From JAPOXR01 sp965221815 (lineage in GTDB: Bacteria > Pseudomonadota > Alphaproteobacteria > Rhodobacterales > Rhodobacteraceae): a DNA stretch of 64,000 nucleotides. This document shows, in pieces, positions 34,658 to 43,063 of this stretch. Position 1 is the first letter of the stretch, and each line of letters starts with the position of its first letter. A program made the translations under genes and the position numbers. Location: assembly GCA_965221815.1 (NCBI GenBank), contig OZ244915.1:1798001-1862000 (forward strand), written 5' to 3'. Under the pieces are notes generated by a model that was given only the letters and a program-made list of their open reading frames with translations, was not told where the DNA came from and did no database searches.

Positions 34658-34780
34658 ATGGAGGGTCTGTCAACCCCCTTTGCAAACGCCGGTGGTCCCG
34701 AGGCTTTGATGGCGGGTCTGGACAGTGTTATGGAGCGATTGAGCGATGCTCGCAAAGCGTTCGGGAGAGATGTGGAATGA
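34658..34780 (+). pseudogene. C-terminal remnant of a gene upstream of the SDR
   Basis: Forty codons (MEGLSTPFANAGGPEALMAG, then LDSVMERLSDARKAFGRDVE) end with TGA overlapping the following SDR start as ATGA, the kind of coupling seen between real operon genes. An in-frame TAG lies about 20 bases before the ATG, and no upstream part exists. I read it as the tail of a deleted gene, though a tiny intact gene is possible. Family unknown. Confidence 0.45.
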
Positions 34781-35538
34781 CCCGTCCTCTGCAAGGTACA
34801 TCCGTCCTGTTGACAGGGGCCACTGGATCCATTGGTCAGGCCGTTGCCCGCGAACTGGCGACTGCAGGTGCGCGTGTTTTGCTGCACTATCACAGCAACG
34901 CCATTCATGCCGAAGCGCTGGCGGCGCAGATCGGGCAAGGGGCGATTGCGCTTTCAGCCGATCTGTCCGATCCACTGGGGCCAAACGCGTTGTGGGAGGC
35001 CGCTGAGGCCCAAGCGGGCCGTATTCACGCGTTGATCAACAATGCCGGCATTCTCACAGCGTCATCCGTAGATGATCCTTTGGATGCTTGGCATCACGCC
35101 TGGCATGGTGATCTTCAGGTCAACTTGATGGCTGCCGCCGATCTGAGCCGCGCAGCGATCCGGCATTTCCGGGCGCAAGGCGGCGGGCGGATCATCAACA
35201 TGGCCTCGCGCGCGGGGCAGGGCGGTTACCGTACCGAGGCGATGTCTTATGGTGCAACCAAAGCAGCCCTGATCAACCTGACACAAAGTGTCGCACGCGG
35301 TTTTGGCGCTGATGGAATCACGGCTGTAGCTATTGCGCCGGGTTGGGTGCGTACCGGAATGTCCGACGATTACATTCTCAAGCATGGCGAAGCGGCAGCC
35401 CTTTCGGGCATCCCGGTGGGCCAGATGGCCGAGCCGGAAGAACTGGCCGAACTTGTCGCGTTCGTATTGCGGCCGTCGCAGGTGTCGCTCACTGGGGCTG
35501 TTCTGGATGTAAATGGCGCAAGTCAGATGAGGTCATGA
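34777..35538 (+). CDS. Short-chain dehydrogenase/reductase (FabG-like)
   Basis: A 253-residue classical SDR: TGATGSIG (about residues 13-20), INNAGIL, catalytic Ser in NMASRAGQGG, YGATK (YxxxK), APGWVRTGM, and a C-terminal TGAVLDVNGA. All catalytic residues are present. It overlaps the upstream remnant and the downstream SDR by 4 nt each (ATGA), so it sits in a tightly coupled operon. The substrate is probably a hydroxylated intermediate of the cluster's pathway, which is inference. Confidence 0.9.
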   Translation: MTRPLQGTSVLLTGATGSIGQAVARELATAGARVLLHYHSNAIHAEALAAQIGQGAIALSADLSDPLGPNALWEAAEAQAGRIHALINNAGILTASSVDDPLDAWHHAWHGDLQVNLMAAADLSRAAIRHFRAQGGGRIINMASRAGQGGYRTEAMSYGATKAALINLTQSVARGFGADGITAVAIAPGWVRTGMSDDYILKHGEAAALSGIPVGQMAEPEELAELVAFVLRPSQVSLTGAVLDVNGASQMRS

Positions 35539-36293
35539 TATTGCGATTTATGGGAAAATCCGTTGTGGTCACCGGCGGGGCAGGTGGTATCGGCAGCGCG
35601 ATCTGCCAACGCTTTGCGTCCGAAGGCGCTTTGGTCTGTGTCACAGACGCAGATTTTGCAGGGGCGAAAACGGTCACGGGGAACATACATGCCGCCGGAG
35701 GCCAGGCAAAAGCCCACGCGTTTGACCTGACCGATCCCGTGGAAATCCAGGACTTCGTCCGGGATTGGACCAGCACAGGGTGCAAGATAGATGTGTTGTG
35801 TAACAATGCCGGGCTGATGCGGCGGGGTGCGCTAATGGAACTGTCTGTCGAGGATTGGCGACAATCCTTCGCCGTTAATGTCGATGCGCTGTTCCATATG
35901 TGTCAGGCGGTCATCCCTGTGATGCAGGACCAGGGCGGTGGGGCCATCGTCAACACAGCGTCGCAATGGGGGATGTATCCGGCGCCCGGTCATATCGCAT
36001 ACAACACCACCAAGGCGGCCGTAGTCGCCTTCACCCAGAACCTTGCCCGCGATTATGCGCCTGACAACATTCGTGTGAATGGCGTGGCACCGGGCGAGGT
36101 TCGAACGCCAATGCTGGAAAGCAATCTGGCGAGGTCGGGTCGTTGTCTCGAAGATCTAAACGCGCTGGTGCCGTTTGGCCGGATTGGTGAGCCTGATGAG
36201 ATTGCCGCCCTCATCGCGTTCATGGCCTCGGACGAGGCAAAATACCTCTGTGGCTCTGTGGTGGAAATCACCGGTGCTCAGGCTGTGGCCTAG
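35535..36293 (+). CDS. Short-chain dehydrogenase/reductase (FabG-like)
   Basis: The 252-residue SDR has TGGAGGIG (about residues 14-21), CNNAGLM, Ser in NTASQWGMYPAPGH, YNTTK (YxxxK), GVAPGEVRTPM, and CGSVVEITGAQ at the end. The ATG at 35535 overlaps the preceding stop; an ATG at 35550 would remove five residues. It shares the cluster with two other SDRs and precedes the racemase-like gene by 20 nt. Confidence 0.9.
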   Translation: MILRFMGKSVVVTGGAGGIGSAICQRFASEGALVCVTDADFAGAKTVTGNIHAAGGQAKAHAFDLTDPVEIQDFVRDWTSTGCKIDVLCNNAGLMRRGALMELSVEDWRQSFAVNVDALFHMCQAVIPVMQDQGGGAIVNTASQWGMYPAPGHIAYNTTKAAVVAFTQNLARDYAPDNIRVNGVAPGEVRTPMLESNLARSGRCLEDLNALVPFGRIGEPDEIAALIAFMASDEAKYLCGSVVEITGAQAVA

Positions 36294-36313
36294 AAAACGG
36301 AAAGGACGACACC

Positions 36314-37330
36314 ATGCGCTGGTCCAGAACTCTGCAAACGGTCGATGTGCATTGCGCTGGCGAAATCGGCCGTATCGTGACCGGCGGGGTGCTGGACATT
36401 CCCGGAGCGACCATGGCCAACAAGCTGGATCATCTCAACACAGTCGATGACAGTTTGCGCCAACTGCTGTGCTCAGAACCGCGTTCGACCCCGGCGGGGT
36501 CTTTCTGTTTGCTGGTACCCGCCTGCGATCCAGCAGCTGACGTTGGGTTCATTGTCCTGCAACCGGATCAAGCCCATGCCATGTCAGGCTCGAATGCAAT
36601 GTGTGCGGTGACCGCTTTGCTTGAGACCGGGGCGATCCCGATGACTGGGCCCGAGACCATCGTGACGCTGGACACGGCAGCCGGCCTGGTGCAGGCGCGG
36701 GCCAGTTGCGTGGATGGCAAGGTGACAGTTGTTTCACTGGATATGCCGCCATCTTTTGTTACCAAAAAAGACGGTGCAATCGAGACCCCAGACTGGGGGA
36801 CGATCCGCTACGACCTGTGTTTCGGCGGCGTCTTCTATACGCTGGTGGATGTGGATCAAATCGGGTTGTCGATCACTCCCGACAACGCGCGTGATCTTGC
36901 CACGCGTGGTATCGCCCTGCGCAACATGATCGCCCAAACCGAAGAGGCGCAGCACCCAATCACTCCAGCCCTGAACGGGTTGGCCTATGTCATGTTCCGG
37001 TCAACCGAACCGGATGGCGCGATACGGACCTGCACAACCCTGCGTCCGGGGCGAGTCGACAGATCACCCTGCGGCACGGGATCGAACGCCAACATGGCCG
37101 TGCGCTACGCGGCGGGGCTGGCTACGCCTGGAGACATAGCCGTGTCGCGCTCCATTATCGGAGGCGAGTTTACCACGGAACTTTTGGGCATCACCAATGT
37201 GGGGACATATGAAGCAACCCGAAACCGCGTGTCAGGTCAGTGCTGGATCTATGGATTCAGTCAGCTCGGTTTGGACCCAAGTGACCCCTTCCCCGCAGGC
37301 TTCCGATTGTCAGACACTTGGGGCGGATAG
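36314..37330 (+). CDS. Proline racemase superfamily: Ser/Cys-type 4-hydroxyproline 2-epimerase or 3-hydroxyproline dehydratase
   Basis: The 338-residue protein has the superfamily fold signatures HCAGEIGRIVTGGVLDIPG near residue 13, MSGSNAMCAVTALLETG (90-106) and DRSPCGTGSNANMAVRYAAG (249-268). In proline racemase both acid/base residues are Cys; here the first is Ser91 and the second Cys253. Published work on this superfamily recognises a Ser-Cys group acting on hydroxyprolines as epimerase and/or dehydratase. It is the last gene of the cluster and fits a hydroxy-imino-acid pathway with the DadA-like and DapA-like enzymes. Confidence 0.88.
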   Translation: MRWSRTLQTVDVHCAGEIGRIVTGGVLDIPGATMANKLDHLNTVDDSLRQLLCSEPRSTPAGSFCLLVPACDPAADVGFIVLQPDQAHAMSGSNAMCAVTALLETGAIPMTGPETIVTLDTAAGLVQARASCVDGKVTVVSLDMPPSFVTKKDGAIETPDWGTIRYDLCFGGVFYTLVDVDQIGLSITPDNARDLATRGIALRNMIAQTEEAQHPITPALNGLAYVMFRSTEPDGAIRTCTTLRPGRVDRSPCGTGSNANMAVRYAAGLATPGDIAVSRSIIGGEFTTELLGITNVGTYEATRNRVSGQCWIYGFSQLGLDPSDPFPAGFRLSDTWGG

Positions 37331-37514
37331 GCTCACGACTGATATCCAATAGAGGACGGTTGCGTTGTCTTGAAGAAGAGCGAGCACGACCGTTTGAGGA
37401 GGCGTGCGCTACCCATCAGTCATAAATTGTGTTGCAACAAAGGGGTTTATATTTTGACAGCGAAGCGATCAGACGGCTGAATTCTGGCCAGAGGGTCATC
37501 TGCTGCCCCACGCC

Positions 37515-37982
37515 TCACCTGTTTCTGTCTTTGTCCTTGGCTGGCTGGTGAATCGGCATCATTTCAGGATGAAAGTCATTGCACAAAGTCACCATGACAG
37601 CCCCCGCGATACCGTGCCGGCCGCGCGCCCGAATCAGCGGAAACGTCACGCCGCATAACGACTCTGTCTGTTGTGGCAGCCGCGCAGTTTCTGCGGCGTC
37701 CAGATCGACAATCAGTTTGAGTCGCGCCTCACAATATCTCACGGCAAGGAGACCGACACCGCGTGCCTCGATCATTCCGGCAATGGTTTGTGGTGCTGAC
37801 AACACAACCTGTTCCCCGATGCGCCGCGCCAGCACCTTGTCATCTGAGACGAGTTCCCCACCGCGTGACATCAGGTCAAGGGCCAGTGTCGATTTGCCGC
37901 TCCCTGATGTGCCCATGATCAAGACGGCAGCACCCGCGACTGCGACCGCAGTCCCGTCAATATACTGGTCCTGATGACTCAT
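37515..37982 (-). CDS. hprK: HPr kinase/phosphorylase, short alphaproteobacterial form
   Basis: This 155-residue protein is the C-terminal catalytic domain form of HprK found in alphaproteobacteria; it phosphorylates the regulatory Ser of HPr. Walker A is MGTSGSGKST (about residues 23-32), LVSDDKVLA holds the Asp pair, and GMIEARGVGLLAV matches the family signature. It is not beside ptsH and manX (22 kb) or a chvGI pair but 86 nt downstream of an aldolase gene, so it may be expressed with inositol-linked genes. Confidence 0.87.
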   Translation of the reverse strand: MSHQDQYIDGTAVAVAGAAVLIMGTSGSGKSTLALDLMSRGGELVSDDKVLARRIGEQVVLSAPQTIAGMIEARGVGLLAVRYCEARLKLIVDLDAAETARLPQQTESLCGVTFPLIRARGRHGIAGAVMVTLCNDFHPEMMPIHQPAKDKDRNR

Positions 37983-38068
37983 GAGGCAATTTCGCTCAAT
38001 CCGGAGTGATGGAACTCCCGGTCGAATCGACGCGCCACAGCCTGAATCTCAAACCGGGCACAGTCAGG

Positions 38069-38890
38069 TCAATAGCCTCCTGCGCCGGATGCGCCATCAG
38101 GGCCTGTGTCTTCATCCCCGAGAAGCGAACGGATTTTTGCCAATCTTGCCGTGGCGGCCTCAACCAGCAACCGGGCATCGCTTGACAAAGTGACAAGGTC
38201 GAAACCCCATCCAATGGCATCGGCAGCATATTCGGCCGAACCGCAATGAATACCGGCAATGACATGATGGCGTTTGGCCGACTCGAGGATACGTTTAATG
38301 GGGTCCAGTATTTCCTTTTCCCTTCGGTCAAAACCAACCCCCATGCGCCCGTCATGGAGTCCAAGCGCAAGATCGGAGGGGCCAATATAAATCCCGTCAA
38401 GACCGGGAGTGGAAACGATCTCGTCCCGCTTTTCATAGGCTTCCGCTGTTTCCACCATCGCCAGACAGACGATCGTATCATTGGCTTTTTCGACATAGTC
38501 TGAACCGACAGAAACTGACGCGCGTATCGGGCCAAAACTGCGGCTTCCCTGTGGCGGATAGTGGCTATAGGCAACAAGGGTCTCTGCCTGCTGACGATTA
38601 TTGATCATCGGGCAAATGATTCCCAGGGCACCCGCATCCAGTGTCTTCATGATGATTCCAGGTTCCAGCCACGGAACACGGGCCAGCGGCGCCACACCAC
38701 TCGCACGCAATGTACTGAATATTGCCAATGCGTCACGATAATCCAGAAGCCCATGCTGCATGTCAGCTGTCAAACTGTCAAAGCCGAGCTCCGCCTGGAT
38801 TTCGGCAGCGAAAGAACTTCCCATTGTGAGCCAGCCATTGACGACTGGTTTGCCTTGCGCTTTCAGCTCTCTGATGGGGTTTGAAATCAT
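38069..38890 (-). CDS. HpcH/HpaI-family 2-keto-3-deoxy acid aldolase
   Basis: The 273-residue class II aldolase cleaves 2-oxo-4-hydroxy acids to pyruvate and an aldehyde using a divalent metal. Features are GFDSLTADMQHGLLDY with a catalytic His, ARVPWLEPGIIMKTLDAGA, the metal-binding Glu in LAMVETAEAYE and Asp in GIYIGPSDLAL. It diverges from iolD across about 100 bp and is followed by hprK. With no iolC or iolJ here, it may handle a late product of the inositol branch, which is inference. Confidence 0.9.
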   Translation of the reverse strand: MISNPIRELKAQGKPVVNGWLTMGSSFAAEIQAELGFDSLTADMQHGLLDYRDALAIFSTLRASGVAPLARVPWLEPGIIMKTLDAGALGIICPMINNRQQAETLVAYSHYPPQGSRSFGPIRASVSVGSDYVEKANDTIVCLAMVETAEAYEKRDEIVSTPGLDGIYIGPSDLALGLHDGRMGVGFDRREKEILDPIKRILESAKRHHVIAGIHCGSAEYAADAIGWGFDLVTLSSDARLLVEAATARLAKIRSLLGDEDTGPDGASGAGGY

Positions 38891-38994
38891 TCTCTACTCC
38901 GTTCTCTCAGTCGCAGATGATCATGGGATCCGCATTGCACCAATATCTCTTCGTCAATAAAGGCAATTTTTGATTTTGCAAACGGGAGGAAAAA

Positions 38995-40848
38995 ATGAGT
39001 CCGAATACCGTACGCCTGACGATGGCGCAGGCGCTGGTCAGGTTTCTGTGCAGCCAGCGGGTCGAACTGGAAGATGGACAGGACTTACCCCTGTTCGCCG
39101 GACTGTTCGGGATCTTCGGCCATGGCAATGTCACCTGCCTGGCAGAAGCGTTGTGGAAACATCAGGATCAACTTCCCGTCTGGCGCGGTCAGAATGAACA
39201 ATCAATGGCGCTGGCAGGGATTGCCTTTGCCAAGGCCAGAAAACGACAACAGATCATGGTGGCAACGAGTTCCATTGGTCCGGGTGCAACCAATATGGTC
39301 ACTGCGGCCGGGGTCGCTCATTCCAACCGTTTGCCACTCTTGATTCTGGCTGGTGATACATTTGCCAATCGAAGACCTGATCCTGTCTTGCAGCAAGTTG
39401 AACATTTTGACAGTCCGGGCACCACCGTCAATGACAGTTTCCGTGCAGTCTCCCGCTACTGGGATCGAATCACCCACCCGGAACAAATCATCTCGTCACT
39501 CCCGCAAGCGGTCGGCACCATGCTGGATCCTGCAACATGTGGTCCAGCCTTCATCGGCCTGTGCCAGGACACGCAGGAAATCGCTTATGATTACCCGTTG
39601 AAATTCTTCGAGCGAACCTGTCATTTGTTACAGCGCCCGCGCCCCGACGCCGTCAGCGTCAGGCGGGCTGCAGAACAGCTCAGGCAGGCGGCGCGACCGC
39701 TCATTATCGCTGGCGGCGGGGTTCATTATTCACTCGCCGAAACAACGCTCGCCGACTTTGCACGTGCCAGAAACATTCCTCTGACCGAGACCATTTCCGG
39801 CAAGGGAACCGTCACCCACCAGCATCCTGCACATATCGGTCCCATTGGCGTGATTGGATCTGAATCGGCCAATCGCCTCGCGCAGGACGCTGATGTCATC
39901 CTTGCAGTGGGGACGAGACTGCAGGACTTCACCACCGGATCATGGACGGCTTTCGCACATGATGCCGCGTTTATCTCCATCAATACCGCGCGCTGGGACG
40001 CCGCAAAACACCGATCACTCGCTGTAGTTGGCGATGCACGTGAATCCCTCGTCGAACTGGACGCACAGCTTGGGGACTGGGTTGCTGATCACGGCTGGCT
40101 GGCGAGTGGCCAAAGCGAATTTGCCGCCTGGAACAAATTACTGGACGGGTTACAAAAACCAACCAACACACCCGTGCCGACTTACGCCCAGGTGGTCGGT
40201 GCAGTGAATCGATGGGCACCTGACAATTGCCGCATGATCACGGCTGCGGGGGGACTTCCCGGAGAAGTCACCAAGGGCTGGCGAGTCAAGAATCCCGACA
40301 GTTTTGACTGCGAATTCGGGTTTTCCTGCATGGGATACGAGATCGCCGGTGGTTGGGGCGCAGCAATGGCCGCGGCAATAGATTCGCCACCGATCGTGCT
40401 CGTCGGCGATGGTTCATACCTGATGATGAACTCTGACATCTATTCTTCGGTGCTCAGTGGCCACAAGATGATTGTCATCGTGTGTGATAACGGTGGATTC
40501 GCCGTCATCAACAGGCTGCAGAATGGCAAAGGTGGTGAATCATTCAATAACCTGATCGCCGATTGTCGCGTCAAGGAACCATTTGCCGTGGATTTTGCTC
40601 AACATGCCGAAGCGCAGGGAGCCCTGAGTCGCACCGTCGAGTCGATTGCAGATCTCGAGTCCGCTCTGCAGTGGGCATTGGAAAACGATCGGACCACAGT
40701 CATTTCTATAGTCACGGACGCTTATCATTGGACCCCGGGCGATGCCTCCTGGGATCTCGGTGTGCCCGAGGTCAGCGAACGGAAAGAGGTGCAGGCGGCG
40801 CGCGCTGAACAGGAAGGCATCAGGGCACGTCAACGGGTTGGGGTCTGA
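38995..40848 (+). CDS. iolD: 3D-(3,5/4)-trihydroxycyclohexane-1,2-dione hydrolase
   Basis: IolD is a thiamine-diphosphate enzyme that opens the ring of diketo-inositol to 5-deoxy-glucuronate. The 617-residue protein has GLFGIFGHGNVTCLAEAL with the catalytic-Glu region downstream (RGQNEQSMALAG), the central domain ARPLIIAGGGVHYS, and the ThDP-binding motif VGDGSYLMMNSDIYSSVLSG. Length matches the family. GGGAGG precedes the ATG by 5 nt. It starts the rightward inositol operon, with iolE 2 nt downstream. Confidence 0.95.
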   Translation: MSPNTVRLTMAQALVRFLCSQRVELEDGQDLPLFAGLFGIFGHGNVTCLAEALWKHQDQLPVWRGQNEQSMALAGIAFAKARKRQQIMVATSSIGPGATNMVTAAGVAHSNRLPLLILAGDTFANRRPDPVLQQVEHFDSPGTTVNDSFRAVSRYWDRITHPEQIISSLPQAVGTMLDPATCGPAFIGLCQDTQEIAYDYPLKFFERTCHLLQRPRPDAVSVRRAAEQLRQAARPLIIAGGGVHYSLAETTLADFARARNIPLTETISGKGTVTHQHPAHIGPIGVIGSESANRLAQDADVILAVGTRLQDFTTGSWTAFAHDAAFISINTARWDAAKHRSLAVVGDARESLVELDAQLGDWVADHGWLASGQSEFAAWNKLLDGLQKPTNTPVPTYAQVVGAVNRWAPDNCRMITAAGGLPGEVTKGWRVKNPDSFDCEFGFSCMGYEIAGGWGAAMAAAIDSPPIVLVGDGSYLMMNSDIYSSVLSGHKMIVIVCDNGGFAVINRLQNGKGGESFNNLIADCRVKEPFAVDFAQHAEAQGALSRTVESIADLESALQWALENDRTTVISIVTDAYHWTPGDASWDLGVPEVSERKEVQAARAEQEGIRARQRVGV

Positions 40849-40850
40849 CG

Positions 40851-41771
40851 ATGCGCGCACGTCTTGGCATTGCACCCATTGCATGGACAAATGACGATCT
40901 GCCGGAACTGGGAGGCGATACGCCCCTGGAAACCTGCCTCAGCGAAGCGCGGGCTGCAGGCTTCTCGGGGATCGAGACCGGTGGCAAGTTTCCTGACAAT
41001 GCTGACGAACTGGGACCCATCCTTGCAGAACATGAACTCTCAATTTGTGGTGGATGGTACTCGGGTACCGTTCTTGGCAACGACCTCGAGGCCGAAAAAG
41101 ACCGGGTATGGGCACAATTAACGCTGTTCAGAGAGCTCAATGCCCCGTGCCTTGTCTATGGTGAAACGACGGAAACAATCCAGAACAAACGAACAACACC
41201 GCTCCATGAGCGCCCGCGGCTCGATGACGATCAGATGCGCATCTATGGTCGTCATCTGACATCCTTTGCCGAATGGTGTGCCGAATCAGGAATGCCCATT
41301 GCCTTGCACCATCACATGGGCACAGTCATCGAGTCGGAAAGCGATATCGACTGTATCATGAACTGGACGGGCGAAGCGGTAGACCTCCTGTTTGATGTCG
41401 GGCATCTCGCGTTCGCAGGAGGTCGCATTCTCCCGACACTTGAACGACATGTGGGACGAATCGCGCATTTTCATGCCAAAGATGTTCGTCGTACGGTCAC
41501 GGATCAACTGGATCGAAATCACGAAAGTTTTCTGGATGCCGTCCTGAAGGGGGTCTTTACGGTACCGGGCGATGGCGATCTTGATTTCTTGCCATGTGTG
41601 AACCGCCTCGCTGATCATGGTTATGAAGGATGGTTTGTGGTCGAGGCTGAGCAGGATCCGGTCCAAGCCCCGCCCCTCGAATATGCCAGAACCGGCTTTC
41701 AGACCATGCAAAACCATCTTCTGGAAGCGGGTTATGAGATCCTGGATATCCATGAGGCCCGCAGCAACTGA
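40851..41771 (+). CDS. iolE: myo-Inosose-2 dehydratase
   Basis: IolE dehydrates 2-keto-myo-inositol to the trihydroxycyclohexanedione, the step before IolD. The 306-residue xylose-isomerase-like TIM barrel shows LGIAPIAWTNDDLPELGGDT at the N-terminus, GFSGIETGGKFP, ALHHHMGTVIESE (metal site), LLFDVGHLAFAGG, and HFHAKDVRRTV, all typical of IolE. It follows the iolD stop by 2 nt. About 470 non-coding bases separate it from the next inositol gene. Confidence 0.95.
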   Translation: MRARLGIAPIAWTNDDLPELGGDTPLETCLSEARAAGFSGIETGGKFPDNADELGPILAEHELSICGGWYSGTVLGNDLEAEKDRVWAQLTLFRELNAPCLVYGETTETIQNKRTTPLHERPRLDDDQMRIYGRHLTSFAEWCAESGMPIALHHHMGTVIESESDIDCIMNWTGEAVDLLFDVGHLAFAGGRILPTLERHVGRIAHFHAKDVRRTVTDQLDRNHESFLDAVLKGVFTVPGDGDLDFLPCVNRLADHGYEGWFVVEAEQDPVQAPPLEYARTGFQTMQNHLLEAGYEILDIHEARSN

Positions 41772-42243
41772 TCACGTTTTTGGAAGGCGGACACGCTCAA
41801 CCGACAGATCGGTCAGGTCTTCGCAAGAGGGGCATTGCAAACCCACCGGTAAAATGCTTTCATTGCGGCGAATTATTCAGGGGTGCCCAAAGCAGCACCT
41901 TGGGAGGGGTGAATAATGGGGCCAAAGATCCTTTGCTTGTCGCTTGCTCGTGCAACGATGCGTTTTTTGTGCAGCTTGTTCACCAGGACTGACCCAAGAT
42001 CCATTTCCACGACTGCAGGAACAGACGACATGTCTTGTTGCGCCACACGCCCCGGTCCGGTGTGTCCGGCTCAGGCAATAGAGAGCACCCGGAAGGTCAT
42101 TTTCGGCACCGGGAATTTCCGTAGGAAACCAGGACTCGGAGTTAGGGTCACATGCCCATCGCCCGATTTGGCTTCGCACCCATCATTTCAAGGAACAACG
42201 TTTTCATGAACCTGTCAGCGGATACCGGCCAAGAGAAACCCGT
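41772..42243. other. Intergenic region inside the inositol cluster
   Basis: About 470 bases without a credible gene. A nested inverted repeat is present: ATTATTCA (41872-41879) with TGAATAAT (41910-41917), and inside it GGTGC (41882-41886) with GCACC (41895-41899); CCCAA (41886) and TTGGG (41900) can pair instead. It could terminate or attenuate the iolDE transcript, or be the footprint of a lost element. Confidence 0.4.
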
Positions 42244-43059
42244 ATGAATCGGGTCGATGGCAAGGTCGCCGTCATCACCGGTGGTACGCAGGGGCTTGGT
42301 GCTGCCATCGCGCTTCTCTTTTCCCGGGCGGGAGCAGAAGGCATCATGATTGTCGGGCGGGGACGGGAGAAAGGTCAGAAACGCGCCCAAGCCATCACTG
42401 GTGAAACCGGGGTTGTGGTTGAGATGTTTCCCGCCGATCTCGGTGAGATCGAAGATGTTCGCCGCGTCATTCCGGCTGCAGATGCAAGATTTGGACGCGT
42501 GGATATCCTGGTGAACGCTGCCGGCCTCACCGATCGCGGCAACCTTTTGAGTACCACACCCGAGCTTTTCGACGCCATGTTCGCTGTCAACACGCGAGCG
42601 CCATTCTTCCTGATGCAAGATGCTGTCAAGATCATGGAACGCGAGGCTCTTGAAGGACGGATCATCAATATCGGTTCTACCTCATCGCGGGCTGGCCAGC
42701 CATTTATCGCACCATATTGTGCATCGAAGGCTGCTCTCTCGACCTTGACCCGAAGCGCTGGCTACGCACTGATGCGAAACCGTATTCATGTCAACCAACT
42801 GGATATCGGTTGGATGGCATCAGATCATGAACGGGCCCTGCAGTTAGAGGAATCGGGTGATCCTGACTGGGAAACCAAGGCGTGTGCCAATCTTCCCTTT
42901 GGGCGACTTCTCGACCCGGCGGAAGTCGCCCGTGCCGTCTTGTTTCTGGCATCCGAAGATTGCGGGATGATGACAGGATCGGTCATCCATTTTGATCAGT
43001 CTGTCTGGGGCGGTTACGATGGTCAGGCTCCCGGTCCGGCCACAAAATTGACCGGGTAA
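42244..43059 (+). CDS. Short-chain dehydrogenase/reductase of the inositol cluster
   Basis: A 271-residue SDR with TGGTQGLG (about residues 13-20), VNAAGLTDRGN, Ser in NIGSTSSRAGQP, YCASK (YxxxK), and QLDIGWMASDHE where the PG motif is usual. Similar SDRs occur in alphaproteobacterial inositol loci and may oxidise an inositol isomer or derivative. It precedes iolG by 4 nt. Exact substrate unknown. Confidence 0.88.
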   Translation: MNRVDGKVAVITGGTQGLGAAIALLFSRAGAEGIMIVGRGREKGQKRAQAITGETGVVVEMFPADLGEIEDVRRVIPAADARFGRVDILVNAAGLTDRGNLLSTTPELFDAMFAVNTRAPFFLMQDAVKIMEREALEGRIINIGSTSSRAGQPFIAPYCASKAALSTLTRSAGYALMRNRIHVNQLDIGWMASDHERALQLEESGDPDWETKACANLPFGRLLDPAEVARAVLFLASEDCGMMTGSVIHFDQSVWGGYDGQAPGPATKLTG

Positions 43060-43063
43060 AAAG

